NCBI RefSeq assembly: GCF_006829085.1
Contig: NZ_BJTC01000008.1
Span: 165,929 to 229,928 of the forward strand
Length of the DNA: 64,000 nucleotides
From: Chryseobacterium sp. ON_d1
Lineage (GTDB): Bacteria > Bacteroidota > Bacteroidia > Flavobacteriales > Weeksellaceae
Direction: 5' to 3'
In this document: positions 9,690 to 18,641 of the stretch, piece after piece
Position numbering within the stretch: the first letter of the stretch is position 1
Layout: every line of letters begins with the position of its first letter
Program-made: the position numbers and the translations under genes
Notes under the pieces: generated by a model
The model's input: the letters and a program-made list of their open reading frames with translations, nothing else
What the model was told of the DNA's origin: nothing
The model's database searches: none

Positions 9690-10658
9690 TTATTTTAAAT
9701 TTTCCCAATACCAGCTGATAGCTTCTTTTAATCCTTTTTCTATCGTATGGCTTGGCTGGTAACCTAATAATTTTTTTGCTTTTTCAACGGAGGCCAATGA
9801 ATGAGGAATATCTCCTACACGGTTCGGACCATATATAATATCCACATCAGCAATTCTTTCATCGAATTCACTTAAATACTTTTTAAGATATCCTACCAGA
9901 TCATTCAGCGTTGTACGGTCTCCTACTGCTGTATTATAAACGGTATTCACTGCTTCAGGAGTTTCAGTAAGCATAGCCAGCTCATTCATCTGGATAACAT
10001 TGTCGATGTATGTAAAATCACGTGAATAATCTCCCGTTCCGTTTATTGTAGGAGATTCGTGATTGATTAACTGCTTTACAAACAAAGGAATTACTGCGGC
10101 ATAAGCTCCGTTCGGATCCTGTCTGCGCCCAAATACATTGAAGTATCTCAGGCCGATACATTTCATTCCATAAGTTTTCCCAAACACATCAGCATATAAT
10201 TCATTTACATATTTGGTAATGGCATAAGGTGATAATGGTTTTCCGATCACCTCCTCTACTTTAGGTAATGACTCAGAGTCTCCGTAAGTAGAAGATGAAG
10301 CAGCATATACAAAACGTTTTACGTTAGCATCACGGGCTGCAACCAGCATATTCAGAAATCCTGATACATTCACATCGTTACTTGTAATAGGATCCTTAAT
10401 AGATCTTGGTACAGATCCGAGTGCAGCCTGATGTAGAATATAATCTACATTCTCTACTGCCTTCTGACAAACTTCCAAATCACGGATATCTCCTTCAATG
10501 AGCTTATAGTTTGGATTTTCAAGGAAAGGTTCGATATTATGTCGGTGCCCGGTTGCAAAATTGTCCAAGCATACTACATAATAGCCTTTATTTAAAAAAT
10601 ACTCTGTTAAGTTAGAGCCGATAAAACCTGCTCCACCTGTAATTAAAATTTTATTCAT
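9690..10658 (-). CDS. NAD-dependent UDP-HexNAc 4-epimerase, TviC/WbpP-like
   Basis: A 322-residue extended short-chain dehydrogenase/reductase. It has the glycine motif TGGAGFIGSNL at residues 7-17, the AASSSTYGD serine region near residue 120 and the catalytic YAITK near residue 145. The RYFNVFGRRQDPNGAYAAVI segment near residue 172 is characteristic of the WbpP/TviC/Gne group that interconverts UDP-GlcNAc and UDP-GalNAc. It is immediately downstream of the tyrosine kinase gene (2-base gap) and upstream of the dehydrogenase, the same pairing as TviB/TviC in Vi antigen clusters. Exact substrate is inferred. Confidence 0.88.
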   Translation of the reverse strand: MNKILITGGAGFIGSNLTEYFLNKGYYVVCLDNFATGHRHNIEPFLENPNYKLIEGDIRDLEVCQKAVENVDYILHQAALGSVPRSIKDPITSNDVNVSGFLNMLVAARDANVKRFVYAASSSTYGDSESLPKVEEVIGKPLSPYAITKYVNELYADVFGKTYGMKCIGLRYFNVFGRRQDPNGAYAAVIPLFVKQLINHESPTINGTGDYSRDFTYIDNVIQMNELAMLTETPEAVNTVYNTAVGDRTTLNDLVGYLKKYLSEFDERIADVDIIYGPNRVGDIPHSLASVEKAKKLLGYQPSHTIEKGLKEAISWYWENLK

Positions 10659-10660
10659 TA

Positions 10661-12997
10661 TTATGATTTGAAAATTTTACTCCACCAACTTTTCTTTGCT
10701 TTAGTCTGGCTGTAACCATACCCATAGCTATAGTTGTATCCATATCCACCTGCGCGTCTTGAAACATCATTTATCACAAAGGATACGTTGGAAAGTTTTG
10801 AATCTTTCACCAGATCGTTGGCGAAATCTAGCAGTATATTTTTTGATACTCCAGACCTTACCACATATAATGTTGCATCTGCTGTATCTGCAATGCTTAA
10901 TGTATCGGAAACCAGCATCAATGGCGCAGAATCAATGATAATATAGGCATATCTGGAAGACATCTGTTCAATAAGCTTTTGATAACGCCCATTAGAAAGC
11001 AGCTCCTGAGGATTGGGAGGGATTGCTCCCGCATAGATAACATCACATGAAGGATTAGTGGTTGACGTATGAACAAGCTCATCCACATTCACTGACTCGT
11101 CATATAAAAACTCTGTAAGACCTTTTCTTTTCACAGGCTCACTGTCATATCTCTGAATCTGTGGATTACGGATATCAGACCCTATCAGAAGCGCTCTTGC
11201 ATTTTTATTGGCAATGGTAAGAGCTAGATTCACTGATACCATTGTTTTTCCTTCTCCTTTTACCGAAGATGTAACCAAGATAACTTTAGCCGAATCTTTT
11301 ACTGGTAATACAAATTTTAAATTGGAAACAAGAACTCTAAAGGCTTCCGCCAACTCAGAAAAGTCATTTTTCTGTACCAAATGGTTTTCAGTATCTGTAA
11401 GTGAAGGAATATCCACCAGTACACCAAGGCCGGAACGTTCTTTAATATCCTCTCTGCTGTAAATTTTATCATCCAAAAGGAATAGGAGATAAAAAATGGC
11501 AAAAGGAATTAATACCCCCAGCAATAAAGCACCAGGAAGAATAATCTCTTTTTTAGGTGATACTGGTGTATCTTCTGTAAACGCCGGGTTTACAATTTTT
11601 GCTTTTGGAACATCTACTGAAAGATTGATCGCATTTTCCTCTCTTTTTTGAAGAAGGAATAAAAATAACTGTTCTTTAAGATTTTGCTGACGTTCAATTC
11701 CTCTATATACTTTAGACTGTCCGGGAACCTTTTCAATCGCATCATTGCTGGTTTTAATCTGGTTCTGCAGTTGAGAAATACCTGTCTGTACCGTTTGTTT
11801 CTGCTCACGGATATTATCACGGATAACTTCCTTTAAAGAGGCAATTTCCTTATTCATTTCTATGATAGCAGGGTTTTCGTTGGTCGCCTGTTTAAGGGTT
11901 TTATTCCTGCTGATTATCAAAGAATTATATTGAGATATCGTTTGTTCCAGGGAAGGATTCAGTCCAAGATTGGATGGCATTAGCTGATTATTGCCCTTAG
12001 AAGCCTCTGTAGAAAGAGAGTTCAGAAGGTCCAGCTGAGCCTGCTGCTGAAGGAGAGCTTTTGTATTGTCGCTTGTATTCTGTAGTGCCAATTCCGCCTG
12101 TGCTTGTATATCAACAATACGATTACGGTTTTGAAAATCTTCTTTTTGGTTCTCTACTCCTGAAAGATCTTTGGTAATAACTTCCAATCTTTTATCAATG
12201 AACTCCTGCGTATTCTGAGCCTGTAAGTTCTTATCTCTTTGCCCATCCAGATTATATTGCTTAGTAATCTCATTAAGAATAGCTTCAGATTTTTCAGGAA
12301 CAGATCCTGTCATACTGATCTCCATCAGCATTGCTTTTTCGTCTGGAATATTAATCTGAACTATTTTTTCCAGTTTTTTTACTCTCTCAATGGGACTCCA
12401 AAAAATAATTTTGTACTTTGGTCCTAGAGCCAATGCAAAATCTCTCTGTAATATGACAGTACCAAATTCCAGCTTTAATGGAACATTAAATTTTCCTGAA
12501 ATTTCCTTTTTATTTAGACTTTGAAGTATAAACTGATCTCCCTTTACATCCTTTAAAGTATACTCAACTTTTATAAATTTTTCTTTAGTATAATCCAATA
12601 CTTTTGCCGCAATAGGAGTTTTTCCAAATAGCTGCGAATCTTTAATATCTCCTGCGGTGAAATATTCCACATTGAGGTTAAGATTTTTTACCACTTGCAT
12701 CAGCAACGGTCGTGAATTAACAATTGCTGCTTCCCCTTTCAGTTCATCAGAATTTCCCAAACCTATTCCTAGATTATCAAGGTCGGCAAGAGCAGAAGTA
12801 AGATCGTTTTGTTTTTTATCAAATTTAAGGGTAGTTTTTGACTGATATTTAGGAATACTATATCTTAGATAAATAAAGGCAACTGCTACACAGATTATAA
12901 TGGAGGCTACGAACCATGGCCATTTGTACAGGTATTTGGAAATGGCTTTCTTTAAATTTAACTTTTCCTCTTTTGGTTGAAGTTCTATCTGCTGCAT
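10661..12997 (-). CDS. Wzc-like polysaccharide co-polymerase and tyrosine autokinase
   Basis: A 778-residue inner-membrane protein controlling chain length and export. A cytoplasmic start leads to a first span near residues 32-50, a long periplasmic coiled-coil Wzz-type region, and a second span near residues 487-508 (PGALLLGVLIPFAIFYLLF). The cytoplasmic BY-kinase domain has Walker A SSVKGEGKT at about 577-585, an A' motif LLIGSDIRNP in which Gly stands where Asp is usual, and Walker B YIIIDSAP near 685. Six tyrosines alternate at 752-762 before a basic tail, the expected autophosphorylation cluster. The partner Wza-like gene ends three bases upstream of its start. Confidence 0.93.
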   Translation of the reverse strand: MQQIELQPKEEKLNLKKAISKYLYKWPWFVASIIICVAVAFIYLRYSIPKYQSKTTLKFDKKQNDLTSALADLDNLGIGLGNSDELKGEAAIVNSRPLLMQVVKNLNLNVEYFTAGDIKDSQLFGKTPIAAKVLDYTKEKFIKVEYTLKDVKGDQFILQSLNKKEISGKFNVPLKLEFGTVILQRDFALALGPKYKIIFWSPIERVKKLEKIVQINIPDEKAMLMEISMTGSVPEKSEAILNEITKQYNLDGQRDKNLQAQNTQEFIDKRLEVITKDLSGVENQKEDFQNRNRIVDIQAQAELALQNTSDNTKALLQQQAQLDLLNSLSTEASKGNNQLMPSNLGLNPSLEQTISQYNSLIISRNKTLKQATNENPAIIEMNKEIASLKEVIRDNIREQKQTVQTGISQLQNQIKTSNDAIEKVPGQSKVYRGIERQQNLKEQLFLFLLQKREENAINLSVDVPKAKIVNPAFTEDTPVSPKKEIILPGALLLGVLIPFAIFYLLFLLDDKIYSREDIKERSGLGVLVDIPSLTDTENHLVQKNDFSELAEAFRVLVSNLKFVLPVKDSAKVILVTSSVKGEGKTMVSVNLALTIANKNARALLIGSDIRNPQIQRYDSEPVKRKGLTEFLYDESVNVDELVHTSTTNPSCDVIYAGAIPPNPQELLSNGRYQKLIEQMSSRYAYIIIDSAPLMLVSDTLSIADTADATLYVVRSGVSKNILLDFANDLVKDSKLSNVSFVINDVSRRAGGYGYNYSYGYGYSQTKAKKSWWSKIFKS

Positions 12998-13000
12998 ATT

Positions 13001-13792
13001 TTATCGTCGTGTTAAAGCAATAATAAGGGTACCGGCTGTCAGTAATGCACCAATAATCTGGAATGTAAGGGCTCTGTTCGGATTCGAGTTGGCCTGGACC
13101 TGTTTGTTTTTATCAGGCTGTACATATAATATGTCATTCTGTTTCATATAATAGTATGGCGAACTTACAATATCAGATCTGGTAAGGTCGACATTAACAA
13201 TCTGATCAGTCCCATCATCTCCTGTACGGATAAGTTTCACATTGGTACGGTCTCCGAAATCCGTCATATCACCAGCAAGTCCAAGAGCCTGAAAAATATT
13301 AATTTTCTGTGAAACGCTTTCTTTTTGCCCTGGTTCCTTCACTTCTCCTAAGATACTCACATTGAAATTTTTCAGAGTAATGGTTACTAACGGATCTGTA
13401 AGATACCTCTTAAGACGGGATTCAAGCTCCTGTTTTAGCTGTACCTGAGTCATCCCTTTCGTATACACATTTCCTAAAACCGGAAAAGAGATATATCCTT
13501 CTTCATTCACCAGATATTCACTTGGCTGAGAATATTGATTAGTCCCTGTATTTGATACACTCCCTACTTTATTTACAGTATTAAGGTTGAAAGGTTTTAC
13601 AGCAATTTCATCAAGGGCAGATACAAGAATCAGAAGAACATCTCCTTCCTGAATATGTAAACCCTGAAACTTTGCCTTTGCAACCTCCTCTTCCATATTA
13701 TGTTTTGACATATATACCATATTCTGCTTCGGTCTGCACGATAATAGGGTAACCGATAACAGTACTATATATGCAATAATAGTTTTATTCAT
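13001..13792 (-). CDS. Wza-like polysaccharide export lipoprotein
   Basis: A 263-residue protein of the polysaccharide biosynthesis/export family. The signal ends in SVTLLSC, with Cys19 as probable lipid site. The Poly_export domain (EGDVLLILVSALDEIAV near residue 55, YLVNEEGYISFPVLGNVYTK near residue 100) is followed by an SLBB-like part (VSILGEVKEPGQ near residue 150) and a C-terminal hydrophobic segment near residues 240-260 that may form the outer-membrane helix. It is shorter than E. coli Wza, as usual in Bacteroidota. It is the first gene of the leftward capsule operon, so the operon promoter should lie in the noncoding stretch above it. Confidence 0.9.
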   Translation of the reverse strand: MNKTIIAYIVLLSVTLLSCRPKQNMVYMSKHNMEEEVAKAKFQGLHIQEGDVLLILVSALDEIAVKPFNLNTVNKVGSVSNTGTNQYSQPSEYLVNEEGYISFPVLGNVYTKGMTQVQLKQELESRLKRYLTDPLVTITLKNFNVSILGEVKEPGQKESVSQKINIFQALGLAGDMTDFGDRTNVKLIRTGDDGTDQIVNVDLTRSDIVSSPYYYMKQNDILYVQPDKNKQVQANSNPNRALTFQIIGALLTAGTLIIALTRR

Positions 13793-14800
13793 ATGTATTA
13801 TTCTTATCTACTTGTGATGTGTTATTTGTCTTAAATTCTTTATGTGGCTCCAATATTATATTATAAGGAAATTTAATTAACCCTATTTTTCCATATCTAT
13901 CAGAAAATTTATTTATGTGAAGCGTATTTTAATTCCCCATGTTAAGATCAATTCTTTCTCTAGCAATTTTCATTCCGTTTAAAAACAAAACGGCAAAATT
14001 ATTATTTTAATATTATATTTTTTTATTTATTTCATTCTTTAATTTTAATTATATACTTCATTTTCAGATATTCTATAATTGCTTATAAATTTAATACTAT
14101 AATTAAATATTTTTTACAATTTGAAAACTTCAACTCCATCAATCAATCCATAATCTTGTCATTTCCTCATGATGGATTATTCTCTCGGATTTCTTCTTAA
14201 AAAAAATTGTCTGGTTGCCATTCTGAAAGGAACATCAGAAAAACAAAGAAAAGAACAAGGTGTAAATAAACAGCATCCAATGCAAACCCTTATAAAATCT
14301 AATGCCATAAAAGCAATACCTGAAAAATATCTGATTTAAAAAATCAAAACAAGCAAAGTATTTTATAGTTTCTATTTCTGTTTTGAACCGGAATATAAAC
14401 ATAGCAGGAACAACTATCCCCGAAAATATTTTTCCATTTTGATTCCCAATACAATTAAATTCACACTATTCAGGAAAAAGCATAAAATTAAAACAGAAAA
14501 AAACAACTGAAATATCAACAAGAAGCCCCCACCAGCTGAACATATTTCTCAACTTCTTGATTTTACAATTTTCCCTATATACAACAATCTTAAAAATATC
14601 ATTTTCATTAATTCAATAATTGGTGGTTTTATTAAACTAAGGTAGTAATTATTATTAATATTTTTAATACGACCTATTAATTTTCATTCAAAATACCAAG
14701 TTCCAATGTCAGGTTATTTTGAAAACAAAATTTGAAAAGCAAAATATCGAGCTACCTCAGGAAATACTTTTCATCCACCTTCTCTTCAGCCATATAAAAC
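13793..14800. other. One-kilobase AT-rich noncoding region upstream of the capsule operon
   Basis: No convincing gene was found over about 1 kb. The part at 13980-14130 is extremely AT-rich. A possible Bacteroidota -7 element for the capsule operon lies at 13994-14001. One 56-codon frame on the plus strand (14169-14339) has no supporting signal. The region may hold a long 5' leader, regulatory sites, or remains of decayed genes; unusual length for this otherwise compact region is the main observation. Confidence 0.5.
13994..14001 (-). promoter_or_regulatory. Possible -7 element of the capsule operon
   Basis: Read on the minus strand this is TAATTTTG followed by CCG, matching the Bacteroidota TAnnTTTG element. 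No TTTG -33 element is seen at the right distance, and the leader to the wza-like gene would be about 200 bases long, so this is only a candidate. Confidence 0.3.
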
Positions 14801-14833
14801 AAAAAAAAATCTTCTATTTCTAGAAGACTTTTT
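14801..14833 (-). terminator. Terminator of the tRNA-Asp array
   Basis: On the minus strand an 11-base stem (TAGAAGATTTT against AAAAGTCTTCTA, one G-U pair) with a short loop is followed by a run of T. It lies immediately beyond the 3' end of the last tRNA-Asp gene. Confidence 0.75.
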
Positions 14834-14834
14834 G

Positions 14835-14908
14835 CGATCCGGACGGGACTCGAACCCGCGACCTCCGCCGTGACAGGGCGGCATTCTAACCAGCTGAACT
14901 ACCGGATC
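14835..14908 (-). tRNA. tRNA-Asp (GTC), copy 3 in transcription order
   Basis: A 74-base gene without encoded CCA. The acceptor stem GATCCGG pairs with CCGGATC, the discriminator is G, the anticodon loop CTGTCAC reads GTC, and the T loop has GGTTCGAGTCC. It is the last of three near-identical copies spaced by 106-107 bases. Confidence 0.97.
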
Positions 14909-14941
14909 AATTTTTTAAAAAGAAATTGAGAAGACTTTTTG

Positions 14942-15015
14942 CGATCCGGACGGGACTCGAACCCGCGACCTCCGCCGTGACAGGGCGGCATTCTAACCAG
15001 CTGAACTACCGGATC
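14942..15015 (-). tRNA. tRNA-Asp (GTC), copy 2
   Basis: Identical to the copy at 14835-14908, including about 30 bases of spacer on its 5' side. Anticodon GTC, discriminator G, no encoded CCA. The repeated spacer shows that the array grew by recent tandem duplication. Confidence 0.97.
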
Positions 15016-15047
15016 AATTTTTTAAAAAGAAATTGAGAAAACTTCTG

Positions 15048-15121
15048 CGATCCGGACGGGACTCGAACCCGCGACCTCCGCCGTGACAGGGCGGCATTCT
15101 AACCAACTGAACTACCGGATC
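15048..15121 (-). tRNA. tRNA-Asp (GTC), copy 1
   Basis: First copy read from the shared promoter at 15160-15190. It differs from the other two by one base in the D loop (AGTTGG instead of AGCTGG); all stems remain intact. Anticodon GTC. Confidence 0.97.
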
Positions 15122-15159
15122 AAATTTTGTTAAAGAACTTCGTTTCTTTTTCGTGGTTG

Positions 15160-15190
15160 CAAAATTACATCTTTTTTCATTCCCTGCAAA
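15160..15190 (-). promoter_or_regulatory. Promoter of the tRNA-Asp array
   Basis: On the minus strand TTTG (15187-15190) is followed after 19 bases by TAATTTTG (15160-15167), an excellent match to the Bacteroidota sigma-factor consensus. The first tRNA starts 39 bases downstream. Confidence 0.75.
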
Positions 15191-15197
15191 TTATTTT

Positions 15198-15230
15198 CAA
15201 AAAAAATGTCTCCCAATCATGGAAGACATT
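15198..15230 (-). terminator. Terminator of the thioredoxin gene
   Basis: A 10-base stem (15205-15214 with 15221-15230, one G-U pair on the minus strand) is followed by eight T. It sits about 20 bases after the trxA stop codon. Confidence 0.75.
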
Positions 15231-15250
15231 CATTATCAAACTTATTTTTT

Positions 15251-15568
15251 TTATAAGTGTGCGCTTAATTTCTCAGCGATTACCTCTTTTGGGGCCACAC
15301 CTACTAATTTGTCTACTACCTCTCCATTCTTAAAGATAAGAACTGTAGGAATATTTCTGATACCATACTGCATAGAGATTTCCTGGTTGTTGTCTACATC
15401 CACTTTTCCAACTACTGCTTTTCCTTCAAAATCTGATGCTACTTCTTCGATGATCGGACCTAAAGTTCTACAAGGTCCACACCATACTGCCCAGAAGTCT
15501 ACTAATACCGGTTTGTCTGATTTTAAAACCGTATCCTGAAATGAGCTGTCTGTAATTTCTAAAGCCAT
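15251..15568 (-). CDS. trxA: Thioredoxin
   Basis: A 105-residue cytoplasmic thioredoxin, full family length. The redox site WCGPC is at about residues 29-33 inside VDFWAVWCGPCRTLGP, and the cis-proline motif IRNIPT lies near residue 72. It reduces protein disulfides using thioredoxin reductase, which is not in the window. It has its own upstream -7 element and a strong terminator, so it is probably transcribed on its own as well as by readthrough from the desulfurase gene 82 bases upstream. Confidence 0.97.
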   Translation of the reverse strand: MALEITDSSFQDTVLKSDKPVLVDFWAVWCGPCRTLGPIIEEVASDFEGKAVVGKVDVDNNQEISMQYGIRNIPTVLIFKNGEVVDKLVGVAPKEVIAEKLSAHL

Positions 15569-15623
15569 TTTTGTTTCTTTTATTTTAATTAATATTATTT
15601 TCTTTTTAATCCTTTTGGATATT

Positions 15624-15631
15624 CAAAATTA
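15624..15631 (-). promoter_or_regulatory. -7 element of trxA
   Basis: TAATTTTG on the minus strand, about 56 bases before the trxA start. A TTG triplet lies only 14 bases further upstream, shorter than the usual spacing, so the -33 element is uncertain. Confidence 0.5.
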
Positions 15632-15650
15632 CGATTTTTAAAGCACAAGC

Positions 15651-16826
15651 CTATCTATGCTCAACATTAGTTTTTTCTATAGTATAATCGCTTGAAATTT
15701 CTTTCAGGGCATTTACCAATGCATCGATCTCTGATTTGGTCGTCATATGACTGAAAGAAATACGTAATGGCGTACAGTGATCCATTTCGTCTTCAGAAAG
15801 CACCATCATCATTACCATTGAAGGTTTTGAAGCTCCAGATGAGCATGCACTTCCCTGGGAAATTGCAATCCCTTTCATATCCAGCTGAAGTCCTATTAAT
15901 GGATTTTTATAAGGTAATAATGCACTTAATACCGTATAAAGACTATTTTCCTTTTCAGCACTTCTTCCGTTAAATTTAATCCCTTCTATTTCTGCAGAAA
16001 GTCTTTCAATTGCATAATCTTTGATATCCTGCATATGGTTGGTATACTCCTCCATATGATTGAGAGAAAGCTCTAATGCTTTGCCAAGCCCTACAATACC
16101 GCAAACATTTTCTGTACCGGCTCTGAGACTTCTCTCCTGAGGTCCTCCGGTGATAATTCCTTTAAGACCTGTTGCTTTTCTGATAAACGCAAACCCTGCC
16201 CCTTTCGGTCCGTGAAACTTATGGGCACTACAGGATGCAAAATCCACTGGAATATCAGAGAAATCAAGATTCATATGAGCCATTGTCTGCACGGTATCCG
16301 AATGGAAAAGAACCTGATACTCTTTGCACAGCAGGGCAACTTTCTTAAGGTTAAGAATGTTTCCTATTTCATTATTGGCGTGCATTAAGCTTACCAGTGT
16401 TTTTTTATCTGAAGCTTTTAAAAGCTCTTCTAATTTATTCAGATCGATATCTCCTTTTTCGTTCGGGCGGATATAGTTTACTTCCACTCCTTTTCTGTTT
16501 TTCATATCCAGAATACTTTCAGAAACACACTTATGTTCCAGAGGAGAGCTAATGATCCTTTCTACTCCAAGATGTTCTACCGAAGACTTGATGATCATAT
16601 TGTTAGATTCGGTTCCACAGGAAGTGAAAATGATTTCAGCTGGAGTTACATGAAGATAGTCTGCAACCTGTCTTCTTACATTTTCAATAAGGATTTTTGC
16701 TTCCTGTCCAAAGCTGTGCGTTGAAGACGGATTTCCGAAATTCATCTTCATAGTACCAACCATTGCATCTATAACTTCTTCTGCAAGCGGAGTGGTTGCG
16801 GCATTATCTAAATATACTTTATTCAT
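15651..16826 (-). CDS. Cysteine desulfurase family enzyme (IscS/NifS-like)
   Basis: A 391-residue PLP-dependent class V aminotransferase. The start chosen, MNKVYLDNAATTPLAEEV, matches the conserved family beginning; a longer frame upstream has no family similarity. SAHKFHGPKGAGF near residue 200 carries the PLP lysine, and GSACSSG near residue 330 carries the catalytic cysteine that takes sulfur from L-cysteine. It could serve Fe-S clusters, tRNA thiolation or other sulfur transfer. No IscU-type scaffold lies next to it. The gene starts two bases after the stop of the PrcB-like lipoprotein gene. Confidence 0.9.
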   Translation of the reverse strand: MNKVYLDNAATTPLAEEVIDAMVGTMKMNFGNPSSTHSFGQEAKILIENVRRQVADYLHVTPAEIIFTSCGTESNNMIIKSSVEHLGVERIISSPLEHKCVSESILDMKNRKGVEVNYIRPNEKGDIDLNKLEELLKASDKKTLVSLMHANNEIGNILNLKKVALLCKEYQVLFHSDTVQTMAHMNLDFSDIPVDFASCSAHKFHGPKGAGFAFIRKATGLKGIITGGPQERSLRAGTENVCGIVGLGKALELSLNHMEEYTNHMQDIKDYAIERLSAEIEGIKFNGRSAEKENSLYTVLSALLPYKNPLIGLQLDMKGIAISQGSACSSGASKPSMVMMMVLSEDEMDHCTPLRISFSHMTTKSEIDALVNALKEISSDYTIEKTNVEHR

Positions 16827-16828
16827 TA

Positions 16829-17299
16829 TTATTTTGAATATTTTAATTCTACGGAGGTAAACTGGTAATCTGCGGGAACAGTAAAAATAAACCATGGATT
16901 GGAGATCACCTGAATTTCCATTCCACCGGAAGGTTCTCCAGCTGGAACTTCTACATATAAAATCTTATTTTTCAATGATATGCTTTTGATCTCTTCAATT
17001 TGATGGCTTCCTGATCTGAAGGTTCCCAGGTTGTACAAAACGACTTTTTTATTTTTAGGAAATTGTGGGTATTTGATATAAGACTCATCACCTCCCGGAC
17101 CTATAATGCCAAAGCTGCCTTTAATTGTATTGCGAAAATCTGTTTCTTCTTTAATAATCCTAAAACCAGCCTGTTCTGTACCTCCCTGTGACTGGGAAAC
17201 AATAAGTTCTGCACCCTGCTGGCTGTCAGCAGTCTTCTGAGGCAATGTGCTTGCACAGCTCATAAAGGTTAGTGCAGATACAATTAACAAGCTTTTCAT
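16829..17299 (-). CDS. Lipoprotein with PrcB C-terminal-like domain
   Basis: A 156-residue predicted lipoprotein. The signal ends ALTFMSCAS with Cys15 as lipid site. The body resembles the C-terminal domain of the protease complex subunit PrcB: a strand-rich stretch (KVVLYNLGTFRSGSHQIEEI) followed by EVPAGEPSGGMEIQVISNPW. The similarity is judged by eye. PrcB helps the PrcA protease in Treponema, but no such protease adjoins here. It sits between the HAD phosphatase (gap 24 bases) and the cysteine desulfurase (gap 2) and is probably co-transcribed. Confidence 0.6.
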   Translation of the reverse strand: MKSLLIVSALTFMSCASTLPQKTADSQQGAELIVSQSQGGTEQAGFRIIKEETDFRNTIKGSFGIIGPGGDESYIKYPQFPKNKKVVLYNLGTFRSGSHQIEEIKSISLKNKILYVEVPAGEPSGGMEIQVISNPWFIFTVPADYQFTSVELKYSK

Positions 17300-17323
17300 T
17301 TTCTACAATTTTATCTCCCAAAA

Positions 17324-17911
17324 TTAATGAAAAAATTGGTAATGTCCCTCATTTGCCCATTTCAACATTGGCCGATCTCCGGAAGTATCTCCAAATGCAA
17401 TAATTTTATCGTACTTAGAATCATTGATTTCTTCTTTTATTCTTATCAGTTTTTCTTTTCCATTACAGTTTTTGCCTACAAAATTTCCTGTGAAAATCCC
17501 GTTCTTAAACTCTGCCCGTGTAGAAACAAGCTCCATTTTCAGTTCTTCGGCAAAAGGTTTCACCCAGATATCCAATGAAGCGGTGACCAATAAACTCTGT
17601 GTATTATTCCTATCGATATTTTTTATAAAGTCTAATGCATTTTCCCTCACAATTTTAGGATAATGTAATTCAAAGAACTGCCTGGACTTCAGTTCGATCT
17701 TCTCCTGTGTCTGTCCTTTCAAAATAGAACCGATAAAACTTTTTTTCACCTTTTCAGTTTCAGCAAGTTTCAGCTTCAATAAAATAAACAGAGGTACATG
17801 TTTTAAAAATTGTATACGGTATTTTGTAGAATCGTAAAATTTGAGATACATAAACATCGTATCTTTATAGGTAAGGGTCCCATCAAAATCAAAACAATAC
17901 AATTTTTTCAT
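17324..17911 (-). CDS. HAD-superfamily phosphatase, IB-like
   Basis: A 195-residue hydrolase. Motif I is FDFDGTLT at residues 8-15 with nucleophile Asp9 or Asp11 as first aspartate pair, motif II is LLVTAS near residue 108, and motif IV is IIAFGDTSGDRPML near residue 172. The helical cap between residues 20 and 90 suits subclass IB, which includes SerB-like and lipid-linked phosphatases. It begins four bases after the DprE2-like gene. In that setting it may remove the 5-phosphate from polyprenyl-phosphoryl-5-phosphoribose, a step done in mycobacteria by an unrelated PAP2-type enzyme; this role is inferred only from context. Confidence 0.85.
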   Translation of the reverse strand: MKKLYCFDFDGTLTYKDTMFMYLKFYDSTKYRIQFLKHVPLFILLKLKLAETEKVKKSFIGSILKGQTQEKIELKSRQFFELHYPKIVRENALDFIKNIDRNNTQSLLVTASLDIWVKPFAEELKMELVSTRAEFKNGIFTGNFVGKNCNGKEKLIRIKEEINDSKYDKIIAFGDTSGDRPMLKWANEGHYQFFH

Positions 17912-17915
17912 TTTC

Positions 17916-18641
17916 TTAAAGCTTTAATTTTTTGAATATAAACTCAGGCACATTTCTGATAATCAACATAATAAAACTCCAAACCGGCAAAACATATGCC
18001 ACATTACGCTCTTTTTTGAAAGCTTTATAAATACAGGCTGCTGCCTGTTTGGGGGTTGCAGTCAGCTTGGGGTTCAGAGGCAGGCCTTCAGTCATTTTGG
18101 TTGCCATAAATCCCGGCTTTATAGTCAGGACATGCACTTTTTTATCAAAAAGATAGTTTCTAAGACCACTCAGATAAGCTGTAAAAGCAGCCTTCGCGCT
18201 TCCATAGATAAAATTACTCTGTCTTCCTCTGTCTCCTGCTACGGAGGAAAGACCGATGATTATTCCTGACCTCCTGTTTTCAAACTTATGGGCAAAATAA
18301 TTCATTACAGGAACCAGTTTTGAATAATTAATATCGATGATACGCTCTGTATTCCTGTTATCATACAATCCCTCTTCTGTTCCTTCTCCTAAATATCCAA
18401 CGGCACAAAATAATACATTTGAATTGATATTATCAAATCTATTATAATCTATTTCTTTCGTCAGGTCCAGCTCAATTACTTCTGCCTGCTGCAGAAACTT
18501 TACATCAATGTGCCTTGCAAAACGCTCCGTAGTTTCTTTATTTGAGGTAAAAAGATAGATTTTTTCAAACTTTTCTCCTTCCTGAAGTGCTTTTTCCACA
18601 AAAGCCTGTGCCACTTCAGATGTGCTTCCCAGGACTATCAT
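17916..18641 (-). CDS. Short-chain reductase, DprE2-like
   Basis: A 241-residue SDR protein. The nucleotide-binding start MIVLGSTSEVAQAFVE has the GSTSEI/VA form typical of DprE2-like reductases rather than the classical TGxxxGIG. The catalytic serine lies in GLSSVAGDRG near residue 130, with Tyr in FIYGSAKAAF near residue 145, and the C-terminal hydrophobic helix resembles DprE2. DprE2 reduces the 2-keto intermediate to decaprenylphosphoryl arabinose. Its ATG overlaps the DprE1-like stop by one base, so the two subunits are translationally coupled as in mycobacteria. Confidence 0.85.
   Translation of the reverse strand: MIVLGSTSEVAQAFVEKALQEGEKFEKIYLFTSNKETTERFARHIDVKFLQQAEVIELDLTKEIDYNRFDNINSNVLFCAVGYLGEGTEEGLYDNRNTERIIDINYSKLVPVMNYFAHKFENRRSGIIIGLSSVAGDRGRQSNFIYGSAKAAFTAYLSGLRNYLFDKKVHVLTIKPGFMATKMTEGLPLNPKLTATPKQAAACIYKAFKKERNVAYVLPVWSFIMLIIRNVPEFIFKKLKL

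Noticed and set aside
14169..14339. A 56-codon plus-strand frame in the noncoding region upstream of the capsule operon
   Set aside because: Its composition follows the AT-rich background, it has no promoter or ribosome-binding feature and no recognisable similarity.
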